Shown: positions 17,039 to 27,691, counted from the stretch's first letter. The stretch: 64,000 bases of DNA from Promineifilum sp019695075 (GCA_026129185.1 JAHCIO010000006.1:77866-141865); one strand, 5' to 3'. Program-made: numbers and translations. The notes: generated by a model from the letters alone, not told the origin.

Positions 17039-17823
17039 GGCGCGACCGCGAACGTCTGCATCATCGCCTCGCCCTCCAGGTTCAGCACGCGCAACTGGTA
17101 GACGCGGCTGCCCGCGGCTACGAAGACGGAACACGCCGGGAAGATCATCGTCGAGACGCAGACCTCAACCCCCGGCAGGTCGCCCACCTGTGTCGTCGTC
17201 TGCGTCTGATCGGCGCCAACACCGGCAGAACTTAGCCAGTCCGTCAGCGAACCGACCGGCCCCGTCTCGAAGATGCGCACTTCCAGGTCGGGCGCGTCGG
17301 TTCCGGCCAGGGCGCTTTCAGCCGTGGCCGGGGCCATGAAGTAGATCGACGCTGTCGGCGTCGGGATCAGCCCGGTCAGCCGCGCCGCGTCGGCCGGGCG
17401 CACGACGAAGGTAGCCGGGTGGGCGACGCTGAAGCCAAAAGTGCTGTCAGCGTAAGCCACCCAATCGGCCGTCGAGGGCAGTTCGCCCGCCCCACCGGAC
17501 TCAGTCTGGCCCATATCGTCGGCGTCGGCCGCAGACGGGCCGCCTTCGGTCTGGCCGGGAGGCTGGGCGGCCAGCTCGGCCGCGCTCATCGGGGTGACGT
17601 CGACCACCTGCCCGTTGGGCGTCGTCAACGGCGTCGCCAGCGCGCCGCTGACGGGCGCATCGACCGGAGCGCCGGCGTCGGCCGCATTGGCCAGGGCGGC
17701 GCTTTCGCCCACGTTCCCCACAGCGGGGGTTTCCTGCCCACCGCTGGGCGCACAGGCCACCGCGCCGGCAAGAATCAGTAGCGTGGCCAACAGGCTGACA
17801 AACTTGTGCGTGAGCATGCTCAT
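17035..17823 (-). CDS. Predicted lipoprotein of unknown function
   Basis: 262 residues. A hydrophobic N-terminal helix (VSLLATLLILAGAVAC) ends in a lipobox-like Cys, followed by about 90 residues of low-complexity Ala/Gly/Pro/Thr linker. A folded C-terminal domain from about 115 begins WVAYADSTFGFSVAHPATFVV. That YPAGF/HPATF-type opening is typical of PsbP-like or DUF1795-like small secreted domains, but I cannot assign it further. Single gene, with its own promoter region between it and the protease terminator; its end overlaps the M28 peptidase end by 4 bp. Confidence 0.7.
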   Translation of the reverse strand: MSMLTHKFVSLLATLLILAGAVACAPSGGQETPAVGNVGESAALANAADAGAPVDAPVSGALATPLTTPNGQVVDVTPMSAAELAAQPPGQTEGGPSAADADDMGQTESGGAGELPSTADWVAYADSTFGFSVAHPATFVVRPADAARLTGLIPTPTASIYFMAPATAESALAGTDAPDLEVRIFETGPVGSLTDWLSSAGVGADQTQTTTQVGDLPGVEVCVSTMIFPACSVFVAAGSRVYQLRVLNLEGEAMMQTFAVAP

Positions 17824-17900
17824 CTCTCCTTCTGACCTATGGCAATGTCAGATGTCTACTGCTTTGACGCTGGCAGAAAGGGAACAGTTCCTCAGCCACG

Positions 17901-17930
17901 AAAAAGGGCCTGGCTTGCGGCCAGGCCCTT
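17901..17930 (-). terminator. Intrinsic terminator of the secreted protease gene
   Basis: The 10 bp stem AAGGGCCTGG/CCAGGCCCTT (17904-17913 and 17921-17930, loop of 7) has a run of five A on the plus strand (17901-17905), which reads as the T-tract on the minus strand. It lies 28 bp past the protease stop codon. Confidence 0.85.
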
Positions 17931-17957
17931 CTCTAAACTGTCAGTCAACGCGAAGCG

Positions 17958-19115
17958 CTAACAGCCGGCGGAATTGCACAAGACGACGATGTTGTTGCTG
18001 TTGAAGCGGGCGCCGTAGCCATTCTGCTGGCCAACGAACAGGCCCGAGTTGACCGAATTAACATAGGATGTCGTCTGGTCGAACGGGTCATAGCTGACCA
18101 GCCACGGGCCGCCGCTGATGCCCGGCCCCCAGTTGCAACCGCCGCCCAAGACGTCGGCCGCCTGCTGGAAGGTCTCGTTGCCGCACAGTCGCAGGTACTT
18201 GCCGGCATTGGTCAGGGTATTCAGGTTGTAGTCCTGGAACGGATAGCCGATGTCATTGATATTCTGAATGTAGCCGGCATTCCACACGCGGCCGTACCAG
18301 CCGGTCCGGCTGCTCAGCGTCTGGCCGGCCGAGTTGTTATTCATCTTGCAGACGGCCACATCGTAGGGCGCCCAACTGTTGATATTGTAGCTCCCGCTCA
18401 GGTTGATCCACGAATTCAACACCCAGCACGTCTGGTAAGCGAACGTGCCGTAGGGAGCCTTGTTATTGCGGTAAGCGGGCGTGAACACCCAGTTGTTGTA
18501 GAAGGCGTTATTGGTGGTGTCGTAGACACAGTGGGCGGCGGTCACGATGATATTGTTGCCGCTGACGACCGACGCCGAACAATAGGAAGTGCCGCCGGGC
18601 ACGGAGAACGACAGCCGGCCAGCCGGCTTATGGCCGTTGGTCTTCCACAGCGGCGCCGCTTGATTCACGATGTAGGACGTGTAGACGCCCGGAGTGCCAT
18701 CAGCCGCGGCCGGGCTGGCGGCCAGCGCAGCCTCATCTTGTTCGGCCCAATCCTGCGGATAAGCCGCCCGCGCCTGCGCGTCGGCATTGGCCGCCGCCAC
18801 ACCGCCGGCAGCCGTCGAGCCAACCAGGACCGAGGGCGGCCGGGCATGCGGGGGCCGGCGCAGGCTGGTCACGGTGGGCATGGCCATGGGCGTGGCCGCC
18901 GCCAGACGCTCGCGCGTCCAGTAGTTCAGGACGGCCGCCGATTGCTGGGCCGAAAGGCTGATGCTGGTTGTGCCGTTGGCCAGGGCCTCGATCTGCCCTG
19001 CTGATGGGGCCTGAGCGGCAGCAGGGCTTTCTCCCTGCGCGCTAACGCTCATGGCCACGAGGAGCAACAACAGGATGCCCAACACAACGACGACGGATCT
19101 CAACTTGCCTTGCAT
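17958..19115 (-). CDS. Secreted trypsin-like serine protease (S1 family, glutamyl endopeptidase-like)
   Basis: 385-residue preproenzyme. Signal peptide of about 26 residues (VVVVLGILLLLLVAMSVSAQG), a propeptide of roughly 135 residues with no clear fold, then a chymotrypsin-fold domain. The catalytic triad is His195 (TAAHC), Asp252 (APYDVAVCK) and Ser334 (GPGISGGPW). Cys residues at 179/196, 230/256 and 311/327 are placed to form disulfides (inference). The SGGPW form and the Asn/Tyr-rich body resemble the S1B glutamyl endopeptidase/V8 group rather than classical trypsins. The base composition and Asn richness fit an exported enzyme. The gene is monocistronic with a good terminator, divergent from the BTAD-protein gene. 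Confidence 0.88.
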   Translation of the reverse strand: MQGKLRSVVVVLGILLLLLVAMSVSAQGESPAAAQAPSAGQIEALANGTTSISLSAQQSAAVLNYWTRERLAAATPMAMPTVTSLRRPPHARPPSVLVGSTAAGGVAAANADAQARAAYPQDWAEQDEAALAASPAAADGTPGVYTSYIVNQAAPLWKTNGHKPAGRLSFSVPGGTSYCSASVVSGNNIIVTAAHCVYDTTNNAFYNNWVFTPAYRNNKAPYGTFAYQTCWVLNSWINLSGSYNINSWAPYDVAVCKMNNNSAGQTLSSRTGWYGRVWNAGYIQNINDIGYPFQDYNLNTLTNAGKYLRLCGNETFQQAADVLGGGCNWGPGISGGPWLVSYDPFDQTTSYVNSVNSGLFVGQQNGYGARFNSNNIVVLCNSAGC

Positions 19116-19553
19116 TGCGTGTACCTCCCAACTGCGTAATGACTACGACACTACTGCCAAACTGTGCGGCGATGGCTACGGCGATCAGACAGTCGGTTCA
19201 CATACTACGCCGCCATCGTCCTGAAAGCGTCCTGGAATGGGGGCCAAGTCCAGACCAATCCGCCGGTAGACACATAGTGGCGACCTACCTGGATGCAAAT
19301 GCAAGGGGGATCTTGCCCGTCCACCCACCGCGTTGGGTTTCAATAGTGCGGTGGACCGGAGTATTCTGGGGTATTGTGATCGCCCGCGGCCCATGCTATA
19401 CTGCTACCGCTCTGAGAAGCGTCAAGCTCGTGCCAAATTCTCAGGCCAATTCAGACATATGACATTCCGCGGTAGCAAGGGCGCCTGGTAGCAGCGCTTG
19501 ATCGTGCTGTTGGAATTGGCGAAACACGTGCGGTTTCTGACCGGAGGTGTGAC
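19116..19553. other. 438 bp divergent intergenic region
   Basis: Lies between the secreted protease (minus) and the BTAD protein (plus). It is less GC-rich than the genes and contains no convincing coding sequence; an open frame at 19115-19462 has no SD and no recognisable protein features. The only clear signal is the promoter at 19374-19402. The remaining sequence should hold the protease promoter. Confidence 0.6.
19374..19402 (+). promoter_or_regulatory. Sigma-70 type promoter of the BTAD protein
   Basis: TTGTGA (19374-19379), 17 bp, TATACT (19397-19402). It predicts a leader of about 145 nt before the GTG at 19554, long enough to carry regulation, though I see no defined riboswitch in it. 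Confidence 0.6.
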
Positions 19554-20891
19554 GTGGTCGATGTTGATATCAGAGTACGGCTCCTGGGGCCTGTAGCGGT
19601 TGAAGTGGATGGCCACCCGGTAACGGGCTTTCGTTCCCACAAGACACTGGCCCTGTTGGCCTTTCTGGTGACTGAGCAGCGGCCGGTAGCGCGCAACTAC
19701 CTGGCGACCCTGTTCTGGCCGGACGCGCCGCTGGCTGACGGCCGCGGCCACTTGCGCCGCGCGCTCCACGACCTCGTGCAGAAGTTGCCCGACGCGCTGT
19801 GGCTCGATTACTACACCGCCCAGTTTAACCCAACCCTGTTCGCCCAGACGGATTTGGCCCAACTCGCCCGGCACGAGGCAGCGCCAGGCGAATCGGCGCT
19901 GGAGCCGGCCCTGGCGCTCTGCCGTGGGCAATTCCTGGAAGGCATCGAGTTGCCCGATTGCCCTGAGTTTGAGACCTGGCTCATCGTCGAACGCGAGGCC
20001 TGGAACCTCAAGGCCAGCAAGCTGCTAGAAGGCCTGCTGGCCTTCCACGCCGCCACGGGGCAATTCCAGGAGGCCCTGGAAATCGGCTGGCAGCTATTGC
20101 GCCTCGCCCCCTGGAACGAAGACTACTATCGTGGTCAGATGCTTCTGCTCGTGCGCCTGCGCCAGTTCGCCCAGGCGCTCAGGCTCTATCAGCGCTATCA
20201 GCACGCGCTGACACAAGAGCTTGGCCTGGAGCCGTCGGCGGAAATAGAGGCGCTGCACACGCATATCCGCGACAGCCGCAAGCGTCGTCCGGGCAATATC
20301 GCGCCCAACACGCCGCCACTCGTAGACCCGTCTTCAGACGTGGCTGACCTGATGCGCGATCTTGTCGATCCAGCCTGCCGGCTCATCACTCTGACCGGCC
20401 CGGCCGGCTATGACAGGAATCAAGTGGCCATTGCCGCCGCGGCCCGGGCCAACGGTCACGGTAGCTGTCTGTTCCTTGACGGTACATTTCAGGTTCAGCT
20501 CGACAAAATGACAACCCAAACTGACCTTCTGACAAGCATCGCCCAAGCCCTGAGGCTCGGCTCCGGTACGATGACTGTGACTGAAGAGGTCGTACACCGC
20601 CGGCTGCGGGGCTGCGAAATGCTGCTCCTGCTGTGCGATTTCGATCACCTGTGGAGCTGCAAGGACATGCTCATCGACCTTCTTCAGACCAACCCGGCGC
20701 TCAAGCTCGTCGTCACCTGCCGCGAGAGGTTGGCTCTGCCCGACGAGCGCGTTCACACCATCAAGAACAGCGCCAGAGCCGTGGCCCGTGGCGCAGAACC
20801 ATCAGAGTGGCCCATCCAGACCGACTTCCCCGCCCTGGCCCAGCAGGTATTGGCCCGCGCGTTGTTGACTGAACACTACTTCATGATCTGA
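19554..20891 (+). CDS. BTAD/SARP-type protein, truncated, with degenerate NTPase domain
   Basis: 445 residues. The N-terminus (about 5-95) matches the winged-helix DNA-binding domain of SARP/AfsR-type regulators (RVRLLGPVAVEVDGHPVTGF, then RNYLATLFWPDAP and RRALHDLVQKL). It is followed by the bacterial transcriptional activation (BTAD) helical domain to about 240 (FETWLIVEREAW, YRGQMLLLVRLRQFAQALRLYQRY). A short remnant of an NB-ARC-like ATPase comes next. Its P-loop position reads LTGPAGYDRNQVAIAAA, lacking the Gly-Lys-Thr/Ser needed for nucleotide binding. Full-length relatives are often about 1000 residues with TPR repeats; here the protein ends at 445. GTG 19554 has GGAGG 6 nt upstream. 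It may act as a constitutive or ATP-independent regulator; targets unknown. Confidence 0.78.
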   Translation: MVDVDIRVRLLGPVAVEVDGHPVTGFRSHKTLALLAFLVTEQRPVARNYLATLFWPDAPLADGRGHLRRALHDLVQKLPDALWLDYYTAQFNPTLFAQTDLAQLARHEAAPGESALEPALALCRGQFLEGIELPDCPEFETWLIVEREAWNLKASKLLEGLLAFHAATGQFQEALEIGWQLLRLAPWNEDYYRGQMLLLVRLRQFAQALRLYQRYQHALTQELGLEPSAEIEALHTHIRDSRKRRPGNIAPNTPPLVDPSSDVADLMRDLVDPACRLITLTGPAGYDRNQVAIAAAARANGHGSCLFLDGTFQVQLDKMTTQTDLLTSIAQALRLGSGTMTVTEEVVHRRLRGCEMLLLLCDFDHLWSCKDMLIDLLQTNPALKLVVTCRERLALPDERVHTIKNSARAVARGAEPSEWPIQTDFPALAQQVLARALLTEHYFMI

Positions 20892-20892
20892 G

Positions 20893-20949
20893 GTAGGGGC
20901 GGGTCTGAGACCCGCCCCTACAGACCCGCCCCTACAGACCCGCCCCTAC
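20893..20949. repeat. 14 bp direct and inverted repeat array
   Basis: Three direct copies of AGACCCGCCCCTAC (20908-20921, 20922-20935, 20936-20949) are preceded by one inverted copy (GTAGGGGCGGGTCT, 20893-20906). It starts 2 bp after the stop of the BTAD gene and ends at the next promoter. The inverted copy can pair with any of the three direct copies, giving alternative hairpins. Confidence 0.85.
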
Positions 20950-20977
20950 TTGGCAACGGCGCTGAGTATGGTATCAT
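20950..20977 (+). promoter_or_regulatory. Promoter of the Na/Pi-type transporter gene
   Basis: TTGGCA (20950-20955), 16 bp, TATCAT (20972-20977). Leader of about 120 nt to ATG 21105. Confidence 0.45.
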
Positions 20978-21104
20978 GCGCGACATTGTCGAGCGGCGTT
21001 GCCATCGACAGACGTACTGTAAGTTAGTCATAGTAGTGTAGACGAGTTCGCACGGAGAACGAGAGCCACCCCACCGAGACAGTTCACCCACGAAGGATCA
21101 CTCT

Positions 21105-22262
21105 ATGACCAACGATTCACACGACAGCGATGTGTCGGCCGCGGCGGCCGAATCACAGGGGTTATCGCTGGTCACGCCGCCGGATGATGCGGCCGCCCAA
21201 GGGCGGCCCCTCTGGCAACGCATCTCCTGGCCCAAGATCGGCCTGTTCATCGTCAGCCTGTATCTCTTCATTCTGGCGCTGACGCTCATGAAGGACGGCG
21301 CGCGGGGCCTGGCGCCCCTGGTGCAGGATCGTTTTTCGCTCAACAACGCCTTCAACACGATGGGCTTTGGCTGGCTGTTCGCCTATGTCGTCATGAGTGG
21401 CTCGCCCGTGGCCGCCTCGGCGCTAACCTTTCTCGACGCCGGCATCATCACGCCCATCCAGACCTTCACAATGATCATCGGCAGCCGTATGGGGGCCAGC
21501 TTCATCATCCTCTTCATCGGCTTCATCTACGTCCTGCGCGGCCGCAACCGCTCCACCAGCCTCAGCATGGGCTTGCTGTCCTTCACCGTCACCGGCTCGC
21601 TCCAGATCGGCTCGGTCATCATCGGCACGCTGCTGCTGCGGTCGGGCCTGCTGGGGCGGTTCAGCCTCGGCAACGGCGCGGCCCTGACGTCGATCACCGA
21701 CGTGCTCATCGATCCGGTGTCGGGCATCTTCAAGAATACGCTGCACCTGCCCGCGTGGGGGCTGTTTCTCGTCGGCCTGGGCATCATCCTGCTGACGTTT
21801 AACCTGTTCGACCGCTGTCTGCCGGAGATGACGATCAAGGAAAGCCAGGTCGGCCGCGTCTCGCGCCTGGTCTATAACCCGCTGATCATGTTCCTGCTCG
21901 GCTCGGCCGTCACGCTGGTGTCGATGTCGGTCAGCGTCTCGCTGAGCATCCTCGTGCCGCTCAGCCATCGCGGCTTCGTTCGCCGCGAGAACGTCATCCC
22001 CTACATCATGGGGGCCAACATCACCACCTTCATCGACACCTTGCTGGCGGCGGTCCTGTTAAACAACCACGCCGCTGTCTCGGTAGTCATGGCCGAAATG
22101 CTGGGCGTGGCCATCACGGCGATGATCATCCTGCTGGTGGCCTTCCGGCGCTATGAGCGTGGGGCCTTGCGCTTTGTCCAGTGGGTGACGGAGAAAAACC
22201 TGAACCTGGCTCTGTTCATGTTCAGCATCTTCCTCATCCCGATTGTCCTGATCCTGATCTGA
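21105..22262 (+). CDS. Na/Pi cotransporter (PNaS) family-like membrane protein
   Basis: 385 residues with eight or nine predicted membrane helices and a 40-residue hydrophilic N-terminus. Two related halves are visible. GSPVAASALTFLDAGIITPIQTFTMIIGSRMGASF in the first and MGANITTFIDTLLAAVLLN in the second correspond to the paired QSSS-type and GANIGTT-type re-entrant regions of the Na/Pi cotransporter fold. The first motif is altered (GSPVAA instead of QSSSATT), so the substrate may not be phosphate. The two intact halves make a complete transporter unit without the PhoU domain that some relatives carry. The next gene, a universal stress protein, starts 150 bp later; similar transporter-Usp pairings are common (inference). 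Confidence 0.75.
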   Translation: MTNDSHDSDVSAAAAESQGLSLVTPPDDAAAQGRPLWQRISWPKIGLFIVSLYLFILALTLMKDGARGLAPLVQDRFSLNNAFNTMGFGWLFAYVVMSGSPVAASALTFLDAGIITPIQTFTMIIGSRMGASFIILFIGFIYVLRGRNRSTSLSMGLLSFTVTGSLQIGSVIIGTLLLRSGLLGRFSLGNGAALTSITDVLIDPVSGIFKNTLHLPAWGLFLVGLGIILLTFNLFDRCLPEMTIKESQVGRVSRLVYNPLIMFLLGSAVTLVSMSVSVSLSILVPLSHRGFVRRENVIPYIMGANITTFIDTLLAAVLLNNHAAVSVVMAEMLGVAITAMIILLVAFRRYERGALRFVQWVTEKNLNLALFMFSIFLIPIVLILI

Positions 22263-22411
22263 TCGAACCGGATAGGACCTATGTCACTGCAACCATCGCG
22301 CCCCGCCAAAGTATGTTACACTCGGCAGCAGGCTCTTGCTGGCCGGGCTGGCTGGGGCTAACACCGTCGCCACGAGGAGTCGGACGAGGAGTCTGACTAG
22401 GAGTCTTACGC

Positions 22412-23236
22412 ATGCGCGTGCTGATCGCCACCGGGGGACCTGGACAAACAGAAATCGGGATTCGCCAACTGATCTTGTTGGCCCAGACAACACCGCTGAC
22501 GCCAACGGTCATGACGGTGATCAAGAACGCCGACGATCAGGCCGAGGCCGACCAGGTGCTGGCCCACGCGGCCAAGCTGCTGGAGCCGGTCTTCGGCCAG
22601 CAAGTCAGCTTCCGCACCCGCGTCGGGCAGCCGTGGGAGGAGATCGTCGAGGAGGCCGACTCCGGCCAGTACGATCTGCTGATGATGGGCCAACGCCAGT
22701 CGCGGCCGCTGCTGACGCGCATCCGCGGGCTGGTGACGCAAAAGGTGGTGGCCCGCGTGGCCCTGCCCGTGCTCATCGCCAAGCTGGAGGCCCGGCCGTT
22801 GCATCGCGTCCTCGTCTGCGACAGCGGCGCGCAGTCGCCCTCGCTGCTGCAACTTTTCCGCGCACGCCTGCCGGAGTTGCTGGCTACGATGACCGACGTG
22901 ACGGTGCTCCACGTCATGTCGCAGATCAGCGCCGCGCCGGGCGTCAAGGGCGAAGACCTTCAGGCGACAGCCGAGCAGCTCATCCAGTCGCATACGCCCG
23001 AAGGGGCGCTGCTGGGCCAGGACCTGGCCTATCTGGACGCGCTGAACCTGCACACACGGGCCATCGTGCGGCATGGGCTTGTCGTCGATGAGATCGCCGC
23101 CGAGGCGCGTTCGGATGCGTATGACCTCGTCGTCATCGGCGCCCACCGCGACGAGGGCCTGTCGCGCTTCCTACTGGACGACCTGGCCCACGAGCTGGTG
23201 CTCGACGTGGAACGGGCCATTCTGGTCGTGCGCTAG
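22412..23236 (+). CDS. Tandem universal stress protein (two Usp domains)
   Basis: 274 residues containing two UspA-like units: about 1-130 (MRVLIATGGPGQTEIGIRQ to GLVTQKVVARVALPVLIAK) and about 133-274 (RVLVCDSGAQSPSLLQLF to DLVVIGAHRDEGLSRFLLDD...ILVVR). In the second unit the ATP-binding pattern G-x2-G-x9-G(S/T) is not clearly preserved, so nucleotide binding is uncertain. The GTPxxLTR-like segment of the first domain reads GQRQSRPLLTR. Three imperfect GAGGAGTC units precede ATG 22412. Cytoplasmic; a role in modulating the transporter next door is possible. Confidence 0.8.
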   Translation: MRVLIATGGPGQTEIGIRQLILLAQTTPLTPTVMTVIKNADDQAEADQVLAHAAKLLEPVFGQQVSFRTRVGQPWEEIVEEADSGQYDLLMMGQRQSRPLLTRIRGLVTQKVVARVALPVLIAKLEARPLHRVLVCDSGAQSPSLLQLFRARLPELLATMTDVTVLHVMSQISAAPGVKGEDLQATAEQLIQSHTPEGALLGQDLAYLDALNLHTRAIVRHGLVVDEIAAEARSDAYDLVVIGAHRDEGLSRFLLDDLAHELVLDVERAILVVR

Positions 23237-23252
23237 GGTTCGTTACGCTCGC

Positions 23253-23298
23253 AGCGCCAGCGGAGGCGCGTGTCAGACCACGCGCCTCCGCTGGCGCT
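23253..23298. terminator. Bidirectional terminator hairpin
   Basis: A perfect 20 bp stem (23253-23272 / 23279-23298) with a 6 nt loop lies between the convergent Usp and MFS genes. It is followed by GTTGTTATT on the plus strand. The left arm is AGCGCCAGCGGAGGCGCGTG. Confidence 0.8.
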
Positions 23299-23302
23299 GT
23301 TG

Positions 23303-24613
23303 TTATTCACTGCGCCAGATGAGCACGCCGATCAGGAAGCGGCAGCCGGCGGCGAAGATCAGTCCTATCGTCAGGCCCCACCAGCCGGACAGTGCCGGCG
23401 CAACCAGCGACCCGATCAGAATGCCGGCCTGTAGAGCCATGTTGTACCAGGCCAGATAAGACGGCCGGCTGTCGTCGGGCGTCTTCTCCAGGACGTAGTT
23501 GCCCACAGCCCCACCGGCCAGCGCCCAACCCGTGCCGCCCATGATCGAGGCCGCAAGGTATAGCGCCGGGCCGGTCGCCTGCGACAGCAGCGCCGGGTAG
23601 AGGCCAATGACCAAAATGCCCAGGGCCATCGTGCGGCGGTTGCCCAAGCGGCGCGTCACGGGGTCGAGCCGCGTCGAGGCCAGAAAGAGGGCGACGTAGA
23701 AGATGCTGTTGCCCAGGCCGATGGCCTGGTCGTTCAGGTGGATCTCGCGCACCAGAAAGAGCGGGAACAGCGGCACGGCCAGGAAGAGCGCCAGATGCAT
23801 GCCCAGCACGAGCAGCAGCACCTTGCGGAAAGCCGGGTCGCGCACCGGGTTGAACCAACGGCTGGAGAGCGGGTTGGCGCGGGTCAGGAAGCGCAGGCCG
23901 ACACTCAGCCGCAGCCCCTGCCAGCCGGCCGATTCGCCCGGCTTGGCCCAGTCGCCCAGACTATCGCCCCGGCTGGGGCGGCGGTGCTCATCGGCCGGGC
24001 GGATATACCACAGATGCAAGCTGCTGAGGGCCGCGCCGATCGCGCCGATGAAGAAAACGACCTGGTAGCCCAAGGGGAAGGGCAGCATGTCCAACAGCCG
24101 GCCGCAGGCCAGCACGACCACGACTGACGTCAGCGCGTAGGCGGCGTTGCGCACGCCGACGACCTGGCCGCGCCACTCCGGCGGCACCGTCGCCGCGAAC
24201 ATACCGTTGAAGCCGATGGCCAGCGCCGTCGCCGGGATGCTCATGAGGACGGTCAGGATGACCAGCGCCCAGACCTGACCCTGGTCATTGAACAGCAGCG
24301 GCAGGAAGACCCAGATGACGTAGAACCAGCGGTGCAGAACCGACGTGGTGAACGTCGCCCGGCTGAGCGGCCGGCTCTGGAGCCAGCGCCCCATCGGCAG
24401 GGCGAACAACAGGTTGACGACGGCCGGCATGGCATTGAGCAGGCTGAGCTGGAAGGCGTTGGCTCCCAGCCGCGTGGCGTAGACGGCCACAAAGGCGATG
24501 GCGCTGCCGTTCAGCACGCCAAACCAGGCGATGTCGAGAATCAGATGATTGAAGTTGGCGCGGTGTTCGGCCGGAACCGGCCGGGCGCGCGTGGAAGCAA
24601 TGGAAATCGTCAT
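23303..24613 (-). CDS. Major facilitator superfamily (MFS) transporter
   Basis: 436 residues with about twelve predicted membrane helices. Visible MFS features are ALPMGRWLQSRPLSRATF after helix 2 (motif A position) and the long polar central loop (about 205-245, RPADEHRRPSRGDSLGDWAKPGE). The repeat of motif A in the second half is RLDPVTRRLGNRRTMALG. The N-terminal 20 residues are polar. No close drug-efflux signature is seen, so the substrate is unknown. Monocistronic, minus strand, with a shared terminator at its 3' end. Confidence 0.82.
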   Translation of the reverse strand: MTISIASTRARPVPAEHRANFNHLILDIAWFGVLNGSAIAFVAVYATRLGANAFQLSLLNAMPAVVNLLFALPMGRWLQSRPLSRATFTTSVLHRWFYVIWVFLPLLFNDQGQVWALVILTVLMSIPATALAIGFNGMFAATVPPEWRGQVVGVRNAAYALTSVVVVLACGRLLDMLPFPLGYQVVFFIGAIGAALSSLHLWYIRPADEHRRPSRGDSLGDWAKPGESAGWQGLRLSVGLRFLTRANPLSSRWFNPVRDPAFRKVLLLVLGMHLALFLAVPLFPLFLVREIHLNDQAIGLGNSIFYVALFLASTRLDPVTRRLGNRRTMALGILVIGLYPALLSQATGPALYLAASIMGGTGWALAGGAVGNYVLEKTPDDSRPSYLAWYNMALQAGILIGSLVAPALSGWWGLTIGLIFAAGCRFLIGVLIWRSE

Positions 24614-24794
24614 GGCGTTTTTGATTGGTGGCCTTGATGGTAGTGGCCCCGTGCCCTCTATTAGATGTATGTCTATCCTAACATATTATAACCCCCAAGC
24701 TGTAAGCGGAGTTACACCCGCCGGGAAAGCGTCGCCGGCGTAGCCATCGCGTTGGCTGGCGGTCGGGGAAAGGACCGGCCGCGCGCCGCGAATG

Positions 24795-24823
24795 TTGCCA
24801 AGCCCGCGCGTCTATGCTACACT
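24795..24823 (+). promoter_or_regulatory. Promoter of tRNA-Gln
   Basis: TTGCCA (24795-24800), 17 bp, TACACT (24818-24823). Transcription would start about 6 nt before the mature tRNA 5' end. Confidence 0.7.
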
Positions 24824-24835
24824 TCCGGTCGTCGT

Positions 24836-24906
24836 TGAGGGATAGTTTAACGGCAGAACAACGGACTCTGACTCCGTGAGTCGTGGTTCGAATCCACGTC
24901 CCTCAG
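24836..24906 (+). tRNA. tRNA-Gln (anticodon CTG)
   Basis: 71 nt cloverleaf. The acceptor stem is TGAGGGA/TCCCTCA with discriminator G. The D arm is GTT-TAACGGCAG-AAC, the anticodon arm ACGGA-CTCTGAC-TCCGT gives CTG, there is a 4 nt variable loop and the T arm is CGTGG-TTCGAAT-CCACG. The CCA is not encoded. The ACGGACTCTGACTCCGT arm is the usual tRNA-Gln form. Confidence 0.95.
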
Positions 24907-24917
24907 CTCGGTAAGGT

Positions 24918-24946
24918 GGGCTGTAGAGCGATCTACAGCCCTTTTT
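24918..24946 (+). terminator. Intrinsic terminator of tRNA-Gln
   Basis: 10 bp stem GGGCTGTAGA/TCTACAGCCC closed by a GCGA tetraloop (GNRA type), followed by TTTTT (24942-24946). It sits 11 nt after the tRNA and just upstream of the acetyltransferase ATG. Confidence 0.92.
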
Positions 24947-24957
24947 CGTATCTGGCC

Positions 24958-26808
<1,851 letters not shown>

Positions 26809-26849
26809 GGCCCGCCGGCCGAACGCTTCGCCCCTGCCCGCTCATCGCA

Positions 26850-26886
26850 CGCGGCCGGGCCTGACAAATAACCAGGCCCGGCCGCG
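26850..26886 (+). terminator. Terminator-like hairpin after argG
   Basis: Perfect 14 bp stem CGCGGCCGGGCCTG / CAGGCCCGGCCGCG with a 9 nt A-rich loop, 42 bp after the argG stop. No T-run follows (CACGGCACCCTATTTG), so it may need Rho or act as an mRNA 3' end stabiliser. Confidence 0.6.
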
Positions 26887-26965
26887 CACGGCACCCTATT
26901 TGACGCCGCCGGCCCACTCAAGTAGCATTAGCCATCACAATTGCCCAAGATTGCATAGATTACCG

Positions 26966-27691
26966 ATGGCTACTCCGCCCGCGCCCCCTGACGATCACAA
27001 CGCTTGGCTAACCCTCAGCCAGGCGGCGCGCTTCCTGGACGTACACCCGACCACGCTGCGGCGCTGGGCCAACAATGGCGACATCCCCGCGATGGTGACG
27101 CCCGGCGGCCACCGGCGCTTTGCCGCCAGCGACCTGGCCCGCTTTGCCCGCGAGCGCAGCGCCCTGCGCAATGTGCAGGGCATCGCCGGGCTGTGGGCCA
27201 CCAAAGCGCTGGCCCACACGCGCCAGGAAGTCAACAGCCATCGCGCCGACGGCTGGCTGGCCCAGTACGACGCCAAGGAGCGCGACCAAAACCGTCCCCT
27301 CGGCCAGCAGCTCATGGGGCTGACGTTGCAGTACCTGTCCAGCGAATCGAGCGAGGACAACAGCGCGTCGATTTTGGAGGAGGCCAGGCGCATCGGCCGC
27401 CTCTATGCCCACAATGCCCTAACCCAGGGCCTGTCGCTGCGCGCCACGCTGGAGGCGTCGATCTTCTTCCGCGACAAGCTCATCGAGACGGCCCTGCAAC
27501 TGCCGGAGACGGCCAACATCCGCCCGGAGGCCAATATGCGCCTGCTGCGGCGCGTCAACGAACTGCTTAATGCCGTCCACCTAGCCGCGGTGGAGGTCTT
27601 CGAGAACGGCCACAGCGAGGCCAACAGCGCGGCCGATAGCCCACCGGCTGACCCGCCCGCCGGAGCACCGGCCGACGCGCCGACCTCGTGA
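26966..27691 (+). CDS. Excisionase/MerR-type HTH regulator with C-terminal helical sensor-like domain
   Basis: 241 residues. An N-terminal helix-turn-helix of the excisionase (HTH_17) type spans about 13-60 (LTLSQAARFLDVHPTTLRRW, then GHRRFAASDLARF). A helical domain of about 150 residues follows, with the stretch EEARRIGRLYAHNALTQGLSLRATLEASIFFRDKLIETA. This resembles the RsbR-N-type or histidine-kinase-like four-helix sensors often coupled to this HTH in Chloroflexota (inference). The last 25 residues are Ala/Pro-rich and disordered. ATG 26966 is preferred to an upstream TTG because the HTH begins shortly after. It precedes the iron operon and its stop lies inside the first palindrome of the DtxR operator region. 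Confidence 0.72.
   Translation: MATPPAPPDDHNAWLTLSQAARFLDVHPTTLRRWANNGDIPAMVTPGGHRRFAASDLARFARERSALRNVQGIAGLWATKALAHTRQEVNSHRADGWLAQYDAKERDQNRPLGQQLMGLTLQYLSSESSEDNSASILEEARRIGRLYAHNALTQGLSLRATLEASIFFRDKLIETALQLPETANIRPEANMRLLRRVNELLNAVHLAAVEVFENGHSEANSAADSPPADPPAGAPADAPTS

Noticed and set aside
19115..19462. 115-codon frame in the divergent intergenic region
   Set aside because: No SD, biased composition, and it contains the promoter of the BTAD gene.
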